A DNA stretch of 64,000 nt, taken from assembly GCF_025502585.1 (NCBI RefSeq), contig NZ_CP106679.1, forward strand, positions 1,698,501 through 1,762,500. The letters are read 5' to 3'. Position numbers and translations under genes: made by a program. Positions 51,943-60,304 of the stretch are shown one piece after another; the first letter of the stretch is position 1; every line of letters starts with the position of its first letter. The notes beneath the pieces were generated by a model. The model was not told the DNA's origin, did not search any database, and was given only the letters and a program-made list of their open reading frames with translations. Source of the DNA: Reichenbachiella agarivorans. GTDB lineage: Bacteria; Bacteroidota; Bacteroidia; Cytophagales; Cyclobacteriaceae.

Positions 51943-52812
51943 TTGGAAAACAAAAAAACCTTATCAAATCGCCTCACCACGAAGTATCTATTGATTATTC
52001 GCAATGAGGAAAATTTTGCGGAAAAAACAACGTACTCGTTTACCTATGCCAAGATTATTCTTTTTTTGGTGTTGATTTTCATGTCGCTGACGGCTCTTAG
52101 TTTTTATCTCACCACGACACTTTTGGAAGAGTGGTTTGATCCACGCTATGCGCAGCTCAAGGCCACAAGAGATGTGATTTCCTTGTCTGCCAAGGTAGAT
52201 TCTTTGGTGTATGAAGTGGATAAAAAGGAGCAATTTATCAACAATTTCAAGATGATCATTTCGGGTAAGGATGGCGAGTATGAACAGGTCGAAGGGTCAG
52301 AGAATATTGGCTCAAATGAAATCAAAGAAATTGTCCAGTCGGAGGAGGAAATCAACCCTATAGATTCGGAATTTCGTAGGGAGTTCGAAAACAAGGGCGT
52401 AGATTTACAATATTCTGAATCTGCACTGTCCCAAGAGTTACAGGAGTTTTACCTATTCAAACCTGTCGAAGGAATCGTGTCTGACGGATTTGATCCGCAT
52501 AGAGATCACTTGGCAATAGATATAGTAGCTCGTCAAGATGAGCCAATCAAAGCAGTGGCAGACGGTACAGTCGTGTTTTCATCCTGGACTCAGGACTCTG
52601 GCTATGTCATTGCTATACAGCACAGAGGCAATTTGATTTCCTTCTACAAGCACAATTCGGAATTATTCAAAAAGGTTGGTAATTTTGTCACAGCGGGGGA
52701 AGTTATTTCTATTATAGGTAATACGGGCGAGCTCACCTCTGGACCACATCTACATTTTGAGTTGTGGTATGATGGGAATCCTATTGATCCAGAGGAGTTC
52801 ATTAGATTTTAA
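51943..52812 (+). CDS. M23-family peptidase with N-terminal membrane anchor
   Basis: A 289-residue LytM-type endopeptidase. A cytoplasmic tail and one membrane helix (about 36-58) are followed by a short coiled-coil region (about 66-108) and a linker. The C-terminal M23 domain has metal ligands H189 and D193 (DHLAIDI) and H269/H271 in SGPHLHFELW, so it appears active. It would cleave peptidoglycan cross-links in the periplasm. The start is TTG at 51943; no in-frame ATG is present near the 5' end. It is followed 12 bases later by a bactofilin gene, a common pair in wall-shape modules. Confidence 0.9.
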   Translation: MENKKTLSNRLTTKYLLIIRNEENFAEKTTYSFTYAKIILFLVLIFMSLTALSFYLTTTLLEEWFDPRYAQLKATRDVISLSAKVDSLVYEVDKKEQFINNFKMIISGKDGEYEQVEGSENIGSNEIKEIVQSEEEINPIDSEFRREFENKGVDLQYSESALSQELQEFYLFKPVEGIVSDGFDPHRDHLAIDIVARQDEPIKAVADGTVVFSSWTQDSGYVIAIQHRGNLISFYKHNSELFKKVGNFVTAGEVISIIGNTGELTSGPHLHFELWYDGNPIDPEEFIRF

Positions 52813-52824
52813 AATTCAACTGTT

Positions 52825-53247
52825 ATGTTCAAAAATAAGCAAGAAATGAAAGACGTAGAAGAACTGAGTAATTCTAGTAATATCATCGGAAAGGGCACTG
52901 TAATGACCGGTGACATTGAGACTTACGGCAATATTCGCGTAGAGGGCAAGATTGTTGGTAATATGAAGACCAAGTCAAAAGCTGCCTGTGGACACTCATC
53001 TTATATTGAAGGCAATATTTTGGCACAAAATGCTGAAATAGCTGGACATGTGACTGGTAGAGTAGAAGTGTCAGAGTTGCTCATCTTGAAGCCTTCAGCG
53101 GTAATCAATGGGGATATTATTACGAACAAATTGATCGTAGAATCTGGAGCCACATTCAATGGAGGCTGCAAAATGGGTGTGACTATTAAAGAAATCAAAA
53201 TTGGAGATCAACCCGAAGAAATTTCGAGAATCAGGAAAGCCGAATAA
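52825..53247 (+). CDS. Bactofilin-family cytoskeletal protein
   Basis: A 140-residue protein. The central part (about 20-120) is the right-handed beta-helix of the bactofilin domain, visible as six-residue repeats (GKGTVMTGDIETYGNIRVEGKI; IEGNILAQNAEIAG; INGDIITNKLIVESGATFNG). Bactofilins polymerise under the membrane and recruit wall enzymes. The adjacent M23 peptidase is the likely partner. The 3' end overlaps the next reading frame by 47 bases if the AtpZ gene uses the TTG at 53201. Confidence 0.93.
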   Translation: MFKNKQEMKDVEELSNSSNIIGKGTVMTGDIETYGNIRVEGKIVGNMKTKSKAACGHSSYIEGNILAQNAEIAGHVTGRVEVSELLILKPSAVINGDIITNKLIVESGATFNGGCKMGVTIKEIKIGDQPEEISRIRKAE

Positions 53248-53440
53248 GAAGGGCTTTAACTATTTAAAATTTTCTGGGCTAGCATTCGAAATGCTAGCCT
53301 TTATATTATTAGGTGTGTGGGGAGGATACAAACTCGATGAAGTATTCTCGATGGAATACCCTGTATTTACCGCAGTGCTCTCTTTGGTGGGAGTGGTCTC
53401 ATCTTTAATCTATCTAATAAAAAAACTACCCAAAGATTGA
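53201..53440 (+). CDS. AtpZ/AtpI family protein
   Basis: A 79-residue small membrane protein with two helices (about 26-45 and 52-72), often encoded just before ATP synthase genes. It is thought to help c-ring assembly or Mg2+/Ca2+ transport in the AtpZ/AtpI group. The LAFILLGVWGGYKLDE segment is the family signature. The start is uncertain: TTG at 53201 gives a plausible basic N-terminus but lies 47 bases inside the bactofilin gene, and no in-frame ATG exists before the first helix. Confidence 0.85.
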   Translation: MEINPKKFRESGKPNKKGFNYLKFSGLAFEMLAFILLGVWGGYKLDEVFSMEYPVFTAVLSLVGVVSSLIYLIKKLPKD

Positions 53441-53441
53441 C

Positions 53442-53819
53442 ATGATCAAAGGACTCATTAGGATTTCAATTTTTTCCGCTTTTATGCTTTTGATACAGTA
53501 CTTACTGGGCAGAGTAGTGACAGCTGATATCCTTCATCCATACATTATTTGGATCGTAGGCTTTTATTGGTTGGTAAGCATTAGCTTACATGTACTTTCT
53601 CATTTGGCTGAGCGTCATTTGGAGATGGATTTGACCTTGATCCTATTAGCTGGGGTCACTTCGAGGTTGTTGATTGCCATCGCGGCGATGGTGATTGTCG
53701 TGTTGATAGGTGTAGTAGACAAGAGTCTCTTCATTATCAACTTTGCGGTGGTCTATTTGTGCTACTTAGTTTTTGAAATCACTAGTGTATTGTCTAACTT
53801 GCGCTCAAATTTGAAGTAA
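53442..53819 (+). CDS. AtpI-like small membrane protein
   Basis: A 125-residue protein with four predicted helices and a short cytoplasmic tail. It starts 1 base after the AtpZ-like gene and ends 6 bases before atpB, the place where an AtpI-like c-ring assembly factor is expected. Sequence similarity to AtpI is not clear by eye, so the call rests on size, topology and position. Confidence 0.7.
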   Translation: MIKGLIRISIFSAFMLLIQYLLGRVVTADILHPYIIWIVGFYWLVSISLHVLSHLAERHLEMDLTLILLAGVTSRLLIAIAAMVIVVLIGVVDKSLFIINFAVVYLCYLVFEITSVLSNLRSNLK

Positions 53820-53825
53820 GGGTAA

Positions 53826-54845
53826 ATGAGGAATATTATTACTGTTTGTAAGCAGTTAAAAATCAAAGCGATAGCTTTTGTATTGGTATTTGTTACAAGT
53901 ACGAGCGCATTTGCATCTGATGCTGCAGAAGGAGGGGCTTTTGATCCTGGAGCGATGATCACTCACCACATCGGTGACGATTACATTTGGCATTTCTTTG
54001 ACGGACATTATGGTACCGTTTATCTCCCAGTTATTTTATTTACAGATCACGGCTTGGAAATTTTTTCCTCAAAAAACTTCTACGACGAGGCGCACAATTT
54101 GGTTGAGTACAATGGTTACAAATTGGAGCATGGACATATTGCTGCACTGGATGGAAGTCACCCATTGGATTTTTCGATTACCAAAAATGTAGCATCTCTT
54201 TTCCTAAGTGCATTTTTGCTTATTGTAGTGTTTCTGGCGGTGGCTCGTGGCTACAAGAATCCAAAGAAAGCACCAAAAGGCATCCAGTCATTCTTCGAGC
54301 CTATTATCATTTTTATCAGAGACGAAATTGCTATCCCTAATATCGGGGAGAAGCAACACAAGAGATTCTTGCCATTCCTGTTGACCTTGTTTTTCTTCAT
54401 TTGGTTCAACAATCTTTTGGGATTGATGCCAGGTGGAGCCAACTTGACAGGTAACATTTCTGTTACTTTTGTATTGGCATGTATTGTATTGATAGTCACA
54501 CTATTCAGTACCAAAAAATATTACTGGAAGCACATTTTTGCAACTCCTGGTGTGCCATGGCCAGTATTGATCATCTTGATACCTATCGAATTGGTGGGGA
54601 TTTTGACCAAGCCGTTCTCATTGATGGTCAGATTGTTTGCCAATATTACGGCAGGGCATATCATCATTTTGAGTTTGTTTAGCTTGATTTTCATATTTGA
54701 GAGCTATGCTGTGGCACCTGTGAGTGTTGCCTTTGCGCTATTCATGAATTTCTTGGAGTTGTTTGTTGCCTTGCTACAAGCCTACGTGTTTACATTGCTT
54801 AGTGCCATGTATTTCGGGTCAGCTGTAGAAGAGGGTCATCACTAG
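53826..54845 (+). CDS. atpB: ATP synthase F0 subunit a
   Basis: A 339-residue proton-channel subunit. It carries a cleavable-looking N-terminal signal segment (about 12-30, ending AFAS) and a His/Asp-rich periplasmic extension of about 90 residues before the first channel helix, as is usual in Bacteroidetes. The key arginine is in LMVRLFANITAGH, and FFIWFNNLLGLMPGG and FLELFVALLQAYVFTLL complete the family pattern. It works with the c-ring encoded 30 bases downstream. Confidence 0.96.
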   Translation: MRNIITVCKQLKIKAIAFVLVFVTSTSAFASDAAEGGAFDPGAMITHHIGDDYIWHFFDGHYGTVYLPVILFTDHGLEIFSSKNFYDEAHNLVEYNGYKLEHGHIAALDGSHPLDFSITKNVASLFLSAFLLIVVFLAVARGYKNPKKAPKGIQSFFEPIIIFIRDEIAIPNIGEKQHKRFLPFLLTLFFFIWFNNLLGLMPGGANLTGNISVTFVLACIVLIVTLFSTKKYYWKHIFATPGVPWPVLIILIPIELVGILTKPFSLMVRLFANITAGHIIILSLFSLIFIFESYAVAPVSVAFALFMNFLELFVALLQAYVFTLLSAMYFGSAVEEGHH

Positions 54846-54860
54846 AATTTGAACGTTTAA

Positions 54861-55118
<258 letters not shown>

Positions 55119-55126
55119 AAAGCATT

Positions 55127-55155
55127 AAGACTTCCCGAGATAGTCGGGAAGTCTT
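55127..55155 (+). terminator. Strong hairpin between atpE and atpF
   Basis: A perfect 12-bp stem, AAGACTTCCCGA (55127-55138) with TCGGGAAGTCTT (55144-55155), and a GATAG loop are followed by TCAATTTT. The T-run is weak, so partial termination or mRNA 3'-end protection of the atpB-atpE segment is more likely than full termination. Confidence 0.7.
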
Positions 55156-55189
55156 TCAATTTTAAATTCATCAAATTAGATATAAAGAA

Positions 55190-55684
55190 ATGGAATTAGT
55201 TACTCCAGGTATAGGCTTAATTTTTTGGCAAACGATTACATTCTTGATCGTATTGGGTCTGTTGGCTGCATTCGTGTGGAGACCGATCTCAGACGCATTG
55301 AGAGCACGTGAGGGCTTTATTGCTGACTCATTAGAATCAGCAGAAAATGCCAAAAAGGAAATCGCTCAACTCAAAGCTGACAATGAATATTTGCTTCAAG
55401 AGGCTAGAATTGAAAGAGATAAAATTTTGGCTGCTGCCAATGAAGCCGCAAAGCAAATCAAAGAATCAGCAAAAGAAGAAACTGCTAAGATCACGGCCAA
55501 AATGACCGAGGATGCAAGAGCGGTCATCGCTACTGAGAAAAATGCTGCTTTGACTGAGGTAAAAGATTTGGTTTCTACTCTATCCATAGATATTGCTGAA
55601 AAGATTTTGAGAAAAAGTCTTGAGGATAAAAACGCGCAAGAAACGCTAGTTAAAGAATTGATTAAAGACATAAAAGTAAGCTAA
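55190..55684 (+). CDS. atpF: ATP synthase F0 subunit b
   Basis: A 164-residue peripheral stalk protein: an N-terminal membrane helix (about 10-29, FWQTITFLIVLGLLAAFVW), then a long charged helix rich in Ala, Lys and Glu that dimerises and binds subunit delta. It is preceded by the strong hairpin after atpE and ends 1 base before atpH. Confidence 0.96.
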   Translation: MELVTPGIGLIFWQTITFLIVLGLLAAFVWRPISDALRAREGFIADSLESAENAKKEIAQLKADNEYLLQEARIERDKILAAANEAAKQIKESAKEETAKITAKMTEDARAVIATEKNAALTEVKDLVSTLSIDIAEKILRKSLEDKNAQETLVKELIKDIKVS

Positions 55685-55685
55685 T

Positions 55686-56243
55686 ATGTCAGAGTTCAGG
55701 ATAGCCACTAGATATGCCAAGTCTCTTCTTGATCTCTCTGTAGAGAAAGGTCTGTTGGAAGAAATAACCAAGGATATGCAATCATTCTTGGAGGTATGCA
55801 AGTCTAGCAGAGAGTTGGTGTTGATGGTGAAGAACCCCGTCATCACTCATGGCAAGAAATTATCAGTTTTGAGATTGATATTTGAAGGGAAAGTCAATGC
55901 ACTGACACTTTCATTTTTCGAGATTATCACCAAAAAACAAAGAGAAAAGTATTTGGTAGAGATAGCGAAAGCTTTCGTGACTCAGTACAACGAGTACAAA
56001 GGAATCGTGGAATCGACTATTACTACGGTGGCTCCTATTTCAGCAGAAACCAGAAAGGATGTGGCTGAGATCGTTAAGAAAATCACTAACAAAGAGGTGA
56101 TTTTGACAGAAGTAATTAATCCAGAATTGATCGGTGGATTTGTTTTGAAGATTGGCGATAGACAAATCGATGACAGCATCAGCAGCAAGCTGAGAGAACT
56201 GAAATTAAAGTTCAAAGAAAGAAATTTTGTAAGTCAAGCCTGA
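55686..56243 (+). CDS. atpH: ATP synthase F1 subunit delta
   Basis: A 185-residue soluble subunit that joins the b-stalk to the F1 head. The N-terminal helical domain begins with RIATRYAKSLLDLS, the family signature. The C-terminal part has NPELIGGFVLKIGDRQIDDSI, the most conserved region of OSCP/delta. It starts 1 base after atpF and ends 43 bases before atpA. Confidence 0.96.
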   Translation: MSEFRIATRYAKSLLDLSVEKGLLEEITKDMQSFLEVCKSSRELVLMVKNPVITHGKKLSVLRLIFEGKVNALTLSFFEIITKKQREKYLVEIAKAFVTQYNEYKGIVESTITTVAPISAETRKDVAEIVKKITNKEVILTEVINPELIGGFVLKIGDRQIDDSISSKLRELKLKFKERNFVSQA

Positions 56244-56286
56244 TCGGGCTCTAATAGAATAGAAGAATAATAAACTTATTTATACA

Positions 56287-57870
56287 ATGGCAGATGTAAG
56301 ACCAGACGAAGTATCAGCAATATTGAGAGAACAACTCTCAAATTTCAGAACAGAAGCTGAACTCGAAGAAATTGGAACTGTACTACAGATTGGTGACGGG
56401 GTGGCTCGAATCTACGGTTTGACTAAAGCACAATCAGGTGAGCTTTTGGAGTTCGAAAACGGACTCAAGGCTATGGTATTGAACTTGGAAGAGGACAATG
56501 TCGGAGCAGTGCTCTTGGGTGAGTCGTCAGCTGTAAAAGAAGGCGATACAGTCAAAAGAACGAAAAGAATTGCTTCGATTCAGGCAGGTGATGGCTTGTG
56601 TGGTAGAGTAGTAGATACGCTAGGAAATCCAATTGATGGAAAAGGCCCAATCGCAGGTGAATTATTCGAAATGCCATTGGAAAGAAGAGCTCCAGGAGTA
56701 ATCTACAGACAGCCTGTCAACGAGCCTTTGCAAACGGGGATCACATCGATAGATTCGATGATTCCAATTGGTAGAGGCCAAAGAGAGTTGATCATCGGCG
56801 ACCGTCAAACAGGTAAAACTGCGGTAGCGATCGATACGATCATCAACCAGAAGGAATTTTATGAAAACGGTGCTCCCGTATTTTGTATTTATGTTGCCAT
56901 TGGACAAAAGGCGTCAACAGTAGCAGGTATCGTGAGTGCTTTGGAAAAAGCGGGAGCGATGGCATATACCGTAGTGGTGTCAGCATCTGCATCTGATCCA
57001 GCTCCTATGCAATTCTTTGCACCATTTACAGGTGCTGCTATTGGTGAGTACTTCAGAGATACTGGACGTCCTGCATTGGTAGTGTATGATGATTTGTCTA
57101 AACAAGCGGTCGCATACCGTGAGGTTTCTCTTCTATTGAGAAGACCTCCAGGACGTGAGGCATATCCAGGTGATGTATTCTATCTTCACTCAAGATTGTT
57201 GGAGAGAGCTGCCAAGATCAACAACAATGACAATATAGCGCAAGAAATGAATGACTTGCCAGAGTCATTGAAAGGAAAAGTAAAGGGAGGAGGCTCTTTG
57301 ACGGCACTTCCGATCATTGAAACAGCAGCTGGTGACGTTTCTGCTTATATCCCAACCAACGTGATTTCTATCACAGATGGTCAGATATTCTTGGAGACCA
57401 ACTTATTTAACTCTGGTATCAGACCAGCGATCAACGTAGGTATCTCGGTATCTAGGGTGGGGGGATCAGCTCAGATCAAATCAATGAAGAAAGTAGCAGG
57501 TACTTTGAAATTGGACCAAGCACAGTTCAGAGAACTAGAGGCATTTGCCAAGTTTGGGTCTGATCTGGATGCAGCTACTAGGTTGACAATCGAAAGAGGT
57601 CAGAAAAACCAAGAGATTTTGAAACAAGCACAATACTCTCCGATTCCAGTAGGTGAGCAGGTTGCGATGATCTACGTTTCTACCAAAGGTTTTATGGACA
57701 AGGTTCCTGTAAACAAGGCAAGAGCCTTCCAAAAGGAGTTTTCGACATTGATGAAATCACAACATGCTGATCTGATTGCTCAATTGGCTGCTGGTAAATT
57801 CGATGACGAATTGACTGGTAAGATCGGAACAATTGCAAAAGAGGTAGCTAAGAATTTTGAAGTAAAATAA
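56287..57870 (+). CDS. atpA: ATP synthase F1 subunit alpha
   Basis: A 527-residue regulatory nucleotide-binding subunit of F1. The N-terminus begins with [13 protein letters not shown]. The Walker A motif is [13 protein letters not shown] (residues 170-182), and the Walker B region includes [12 protein letters not shown] with the arginine finger in VGGSAQIK nearby. Length and motifs are normal. The partner beta subunit is not encoded in this operon. Confidence 0.98.
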   Translation: MADVRPDEVSAILREQLSNFRTEAELEEIGTVLQIGDGVARIYGLTKAQSGELLEFENGLKAMVLNLEEDNVGAVLLGESSAVKEGDTVKRTKRIASIQAGDGLCGRVVDTLGNPIDGKGPIAGELFEMPLERRAPGVIYRQPVNEPLQTGITSIDSMIPIGRGQRELIIGDRQTGKTAVAIDTIINQKEFYENGAPVFCIYVAIGQKASTVAGIVSALEKAGAMAYTVVVSASASDPAPMQFFAPFTGAAIGEYFRDTGRPALVVYDDLSKQAVAYREVSLLLRRPPGREAYPGDVFYLHSRLLERAAKINNNDNIAQEMNDLPESLKGKVKGGGSLTALPIIETAAGDVSAYIPTNVISITDGQIFLETNLFNSGIRPAINVGISVSRVGGSAQIKSMKKVAGTLKLDQAQFRELEAFAKFGSDLDAATRLTIERGQKNQEILKQAQYSPIPVGEQVAMIYVSTKGFMDKVPVNKARAFQKEFSTLMKSQHADLIAQLAAGKFDDELTGKIGTIAKEVAKNFEVK

Positions 57871-57879
57871 TAAGCTGAA

Positions 57880-58770
57880 ATGGCTAATTTAAAGGAAGTA
57901 AAGAATAGGATTCAATCTGTAAAATCAACTCAGCAGATAACGAGCGCTATGAAAATGGTGGCTGCTGCAAAGTTGAAACGTGCGCAAGACCGTATCACGC
58001 AGTTGAGACCTTATTCACAAAAACTGACAGGCATTCTACAGAATGTTTCATCCACACTAGGTGGTGAAATCGAGAACGTATATGGCGAGAAGCGAGAGGT
58101 AGAGAAGGTACTGTTGGTTGTTGTGTCTTCTGATAGAGGATTGTGTGGTGCTTTCAACAACAACGTGTTCAAGGCAACTGCCAATGTGATCAAGGAGAAA
58201 TATTCCTATGAGCAGAAGCACGATGGTGTGTTCATCCTTCCTATCGGTAAAAAGTCATTTGATTTCTTTTCAAAAAGAAAGTATCAGGTAATAGGTGACT
58301 ATTGCAACATGTTTCAGGAGCTATCATTTGATGTAGCCAGAGAAGCTGCGGAGTATGTCATGAAGTCATTTAAGGACGGTAAATACGATAAAGTAGAAAT
58401 TGTCTACAATGAATTCAAGAACGTAGCGACTCAGGTAGTAAGAACGGAAGAGTTTCTTCCAATCGAATCTGTGGCTCCTGTGAAGACTGATGCGACAAAT
58501 AAAAGCAGAGATTATATCTTCGAACCATCTGCGGAGTATGTGGTGAGTGAATTGATCCCAAAATCCTTGAAAATACAGTTTTATAAGGCAGTTTTGGAAT
58601 CAAATGCCTCTGAACATGGCGCTCGAATGACCGCCATGGGTCAAGCGACTGATAATGCTGGCGAATTGTTGAAGGCTTTGAAATTGACTTATAACAGAAC
58701 ACGTCAGGCTGCAATTACCAAAGAGATCTTAGAGATCGTAGGTGGTGCGGAAGCTTTGGCAGACAACTAA
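57880..58770 (+). CDS. atpG: ATP synthase F1 subunit gamma
   Basis: A 296-residue rotor shaft. The N-terminal helix carries the family motif RIQSVKSTQQITSAMKMVAAAKLKRAQ, followed by the VVVSSDRGLCGAFN segment; the C-terminal helix has EHGARMTAMGQATDNA. It is the last gene of the operon and is followed by a strong terminator 29 bases later. atpD and atpC do not follow, which is usual in Bacteroidetes, where they sit elsewhere. Confidence 0.97.
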   Translation: MANLKEVKNRIQSVKSTQQITSAMKMVAAAKLKRAQDRITQLRPYSQKLTGILQNVSSTLGGEIENVYGEKREVEKVLLVVVSSDRGLCGAFNNNVFKATANVIKEKYSYEQKHDGVFILPIGKKSFDFFSKRKYQVIGDYCNMFQELSFDVAREAAEYVMKSFKDGKYDKVEIVYNEFKNVATQVVRTEEFLPIESVAPVKTDATNKSRDYIFEPSAEYVVSELIPKSLKIQFYKAVLESNASEHGARMTAMGQATDNAGELLKALKLTYNRTRQAAITKEILEIVGGAEALADN

Positions 58771-58799
58771 GAATTGAAGAATATTCGATAGATTGATAA

Positions 58800-58829
58800 C
58801 CCTGACGATACACATCGTCAGGGTTTTTT
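58800..58829 (+). terminator. Intrinsic terminator of the ATP synthase operon
   Basis: A perfect 10-bp stem, CCCTGACGAT (58800-58809) with ATCGTCAGGG (58814-58823), and an ACAC loop are followed by six T residues. It lies 13 bases before the start of the UbiA-like gene, which must therefore have its own promoter within or after this region, or depend on read-through. Confidence 0.93.
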
Positions 58830-58841
58830 GTTACAGTTGAT

Positions 58842-59678
58842 ATGACAGGACATTGGATCAAAAGAACATTTCAGGTTGTCACTTGGCTCTCACTGGACAT
58901 AGCCTTGAGTGCAGCTGTATTGTCCAACGCAGTAGCCGTTTTGTTTGAGGTAGAATTGCCCTGGGCGGTATCTGCTGCTTTGTTTTTGTGTGTTTGGATG
59001 ATTTACACTTTAGACCATCTGCTGGATGCAAAAAAATTGAATCAAACACCTACTATGCCACGGCATGCATTTCATTATCGTTTTGCCACGAGGATTTTTA
59101 TAGCACTACTGATTGTGGCTTTGTTTAGTCTAGGTTTGGTATTTTTCCTACCTGCAATCACATTGGTGTATGGTATAGTAGTGGCAGGGTTGGTTGGTCT
59201 TTACATATTGTTGACCTGGTGGCTCAAAATTTTTATAGCCAAGGAGTTCCTGATTTCTATTTTGTATGCAGTAGGTGTTTTCATTGGTCCATTTTCGTGC
59301 GGGTTGGTGCTGAGTGAGGCCTCTTGGTTGGTGTTTTTTGAAATTATGTTTCTAGCCGTGATCAACCTGATGCTGTTCTCGATGTATGAACAGGAAAAGG
59401 ATCGAATCGATGGTTTCAGCTCTTGGGCGACTATCTTTGGGCAATCTCGCCTGAGACAGATGCTTAGAACCAGTTTTGTTGGCATGCTTGTATTGTTGGG
59501 AATGAGTCTTGCGGTCTCTTTGGATCCCATGTGGTTGGTTTTTCAATGTGTGGTACTGGTGATGATAGGAGTTTTGTTTTTGTTATACCTGCGAAGAAAT
59601 TTGTTTTACCACAATGAATATTATCGCTGGGTAGGGGATATGATTTTCTTTTTTCCTTCGGTCGTGTTTCTGTTTTGA
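58842..59678 (+). CDS. UbiA-like membrane protein (prenyltransferase superfamily)
   Basis: A 278-residue membrane protein with about eight helices, fitting UbiA-superfamily prenyltransferases. The first Asp-rich motif, normally NDxxDxxxD, reads IYTLDHLLD: the last two aspartates (D58, D62) remain, but the leading N-D is lost. The second motif is MYEQEKDRIDG (residues 181-191), similar to the DxxxDxxxDxxxG region. The assignment is by pattern and moderately secure. Whether it transfers a prenyl chain is uncertain given the altered motif. The stop codon overlaps the TTG start of the methyltransferase gene (TTGA). Confidence 0.65.
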   Translation: MTGHWIKRTFQVVTWLSLDIALSAAVLSNAVAVLFEVELPWAVSAALFLCVWMIYTLDHLLDAKKLNQTPTMPRHAFHYRFATRIFIALLIVALFSLGLVFFLPAITLVYGIVVAGLVGLYILLTWWLKIFIAKEFLISILYAVGVFIGPFSCGLVLSEASWLVFFEIMFLAVINLMLFSMYEQEKDRIDGFSSWATIFGQSRLRQMLRTSFVGMLVLLGMSLAVSLDPMWLVFQCVVLVMIGVLFLLYLRRNLFYHNEYYRWVGDMIFFFPSVVFLF

Positions 59679-60298
59679 CTAATTTCAATTCCATAGTTTC
59701 TTTTTATGATACATTGGCGCGTTTGGTTTTTGCGGATCGAATCAACTATGCTAAAAGGTCTTTTATCGGAGAAATCCTCCCTTGGAGTCGTGTGTTGATA
59801 CTTGGAGGAGGAACTGGGCGGATTTTAGAATATCTGGCTGAGACAGATTCTGAATTGGAGATTACTTATGTGGAGCTATCTGATCAAATGATGAGATCTG
59901 CTCGACAAAGAAAATTGGGTAACCATCGAGTTGATTTTGTCTTGGAGGATTATTTCAAGTTTCAAACGGAGGAATTGTATGATGTTGTGATATGTGACTT
60001 TTTTTTGGATCTCTTTGAAGACGAAATGCTTAATAATGTCATTCAGCGAATTCGTCAACATCTGACACCACAGGGCAAATTGGTTGTTTCAGATTTTCAA
60101 ATTGTAGATGAGAGCATTTGGCAGCGTATGCTGTCTGCTTTGATGCATTGGTATTTCAGGTTCCTAGCACAATTAGACAGTAGACGACTCCTCGATATTG
60201 ATTTGAAACTCACACTATCTGGATTTGTGCGAGAGCAAAAAATGACATTTTATCGAGGATTTATTTTCTCAGCATTGTACCGTGTGGGTAAAGAATAG
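59675..60298 (+). CDS. Class I SAM-dependent methyltransferase
   Basis: A 207-residue soluble enzyme with a Rossmann-type SAM-binding loop VLILGGGTGRIL (about 36-47), an acidic motif II VELSDQM and a motif IV region VVICDFFLDLF. It resembles small UbiE/methyltransferase-11-like enzymes. The start is TTG at 59675, overlapping the UbiA-like stop codon by 4 bases, so the two are coupled. A joint role in modifying a prenylated or membrane-bound compound is a reasonable inference; the substrate is unknown. It converges with the GH3 gene. Confidence 0.85.
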   Translation: MTNFNSIVSFYDTLARLVFADRINYAKRSFIGEILPWSRVLILGGGTGRILEYLAETDSELEITYVELSDQMMRSARQRKLGNHRVDFVLEDYFKFQTEELYDVVICDFFLDLFEDEMLNNVIQRIRQHLTPQGKLVVSDFQIVDESIWQRMLSALMHWYFRFLAQLDSRRLLDIDLKLTLSGFVREQKMTFYRGFIFSALYRVGKE

Positions 60299-60304
60299 TC
60301 TCTT

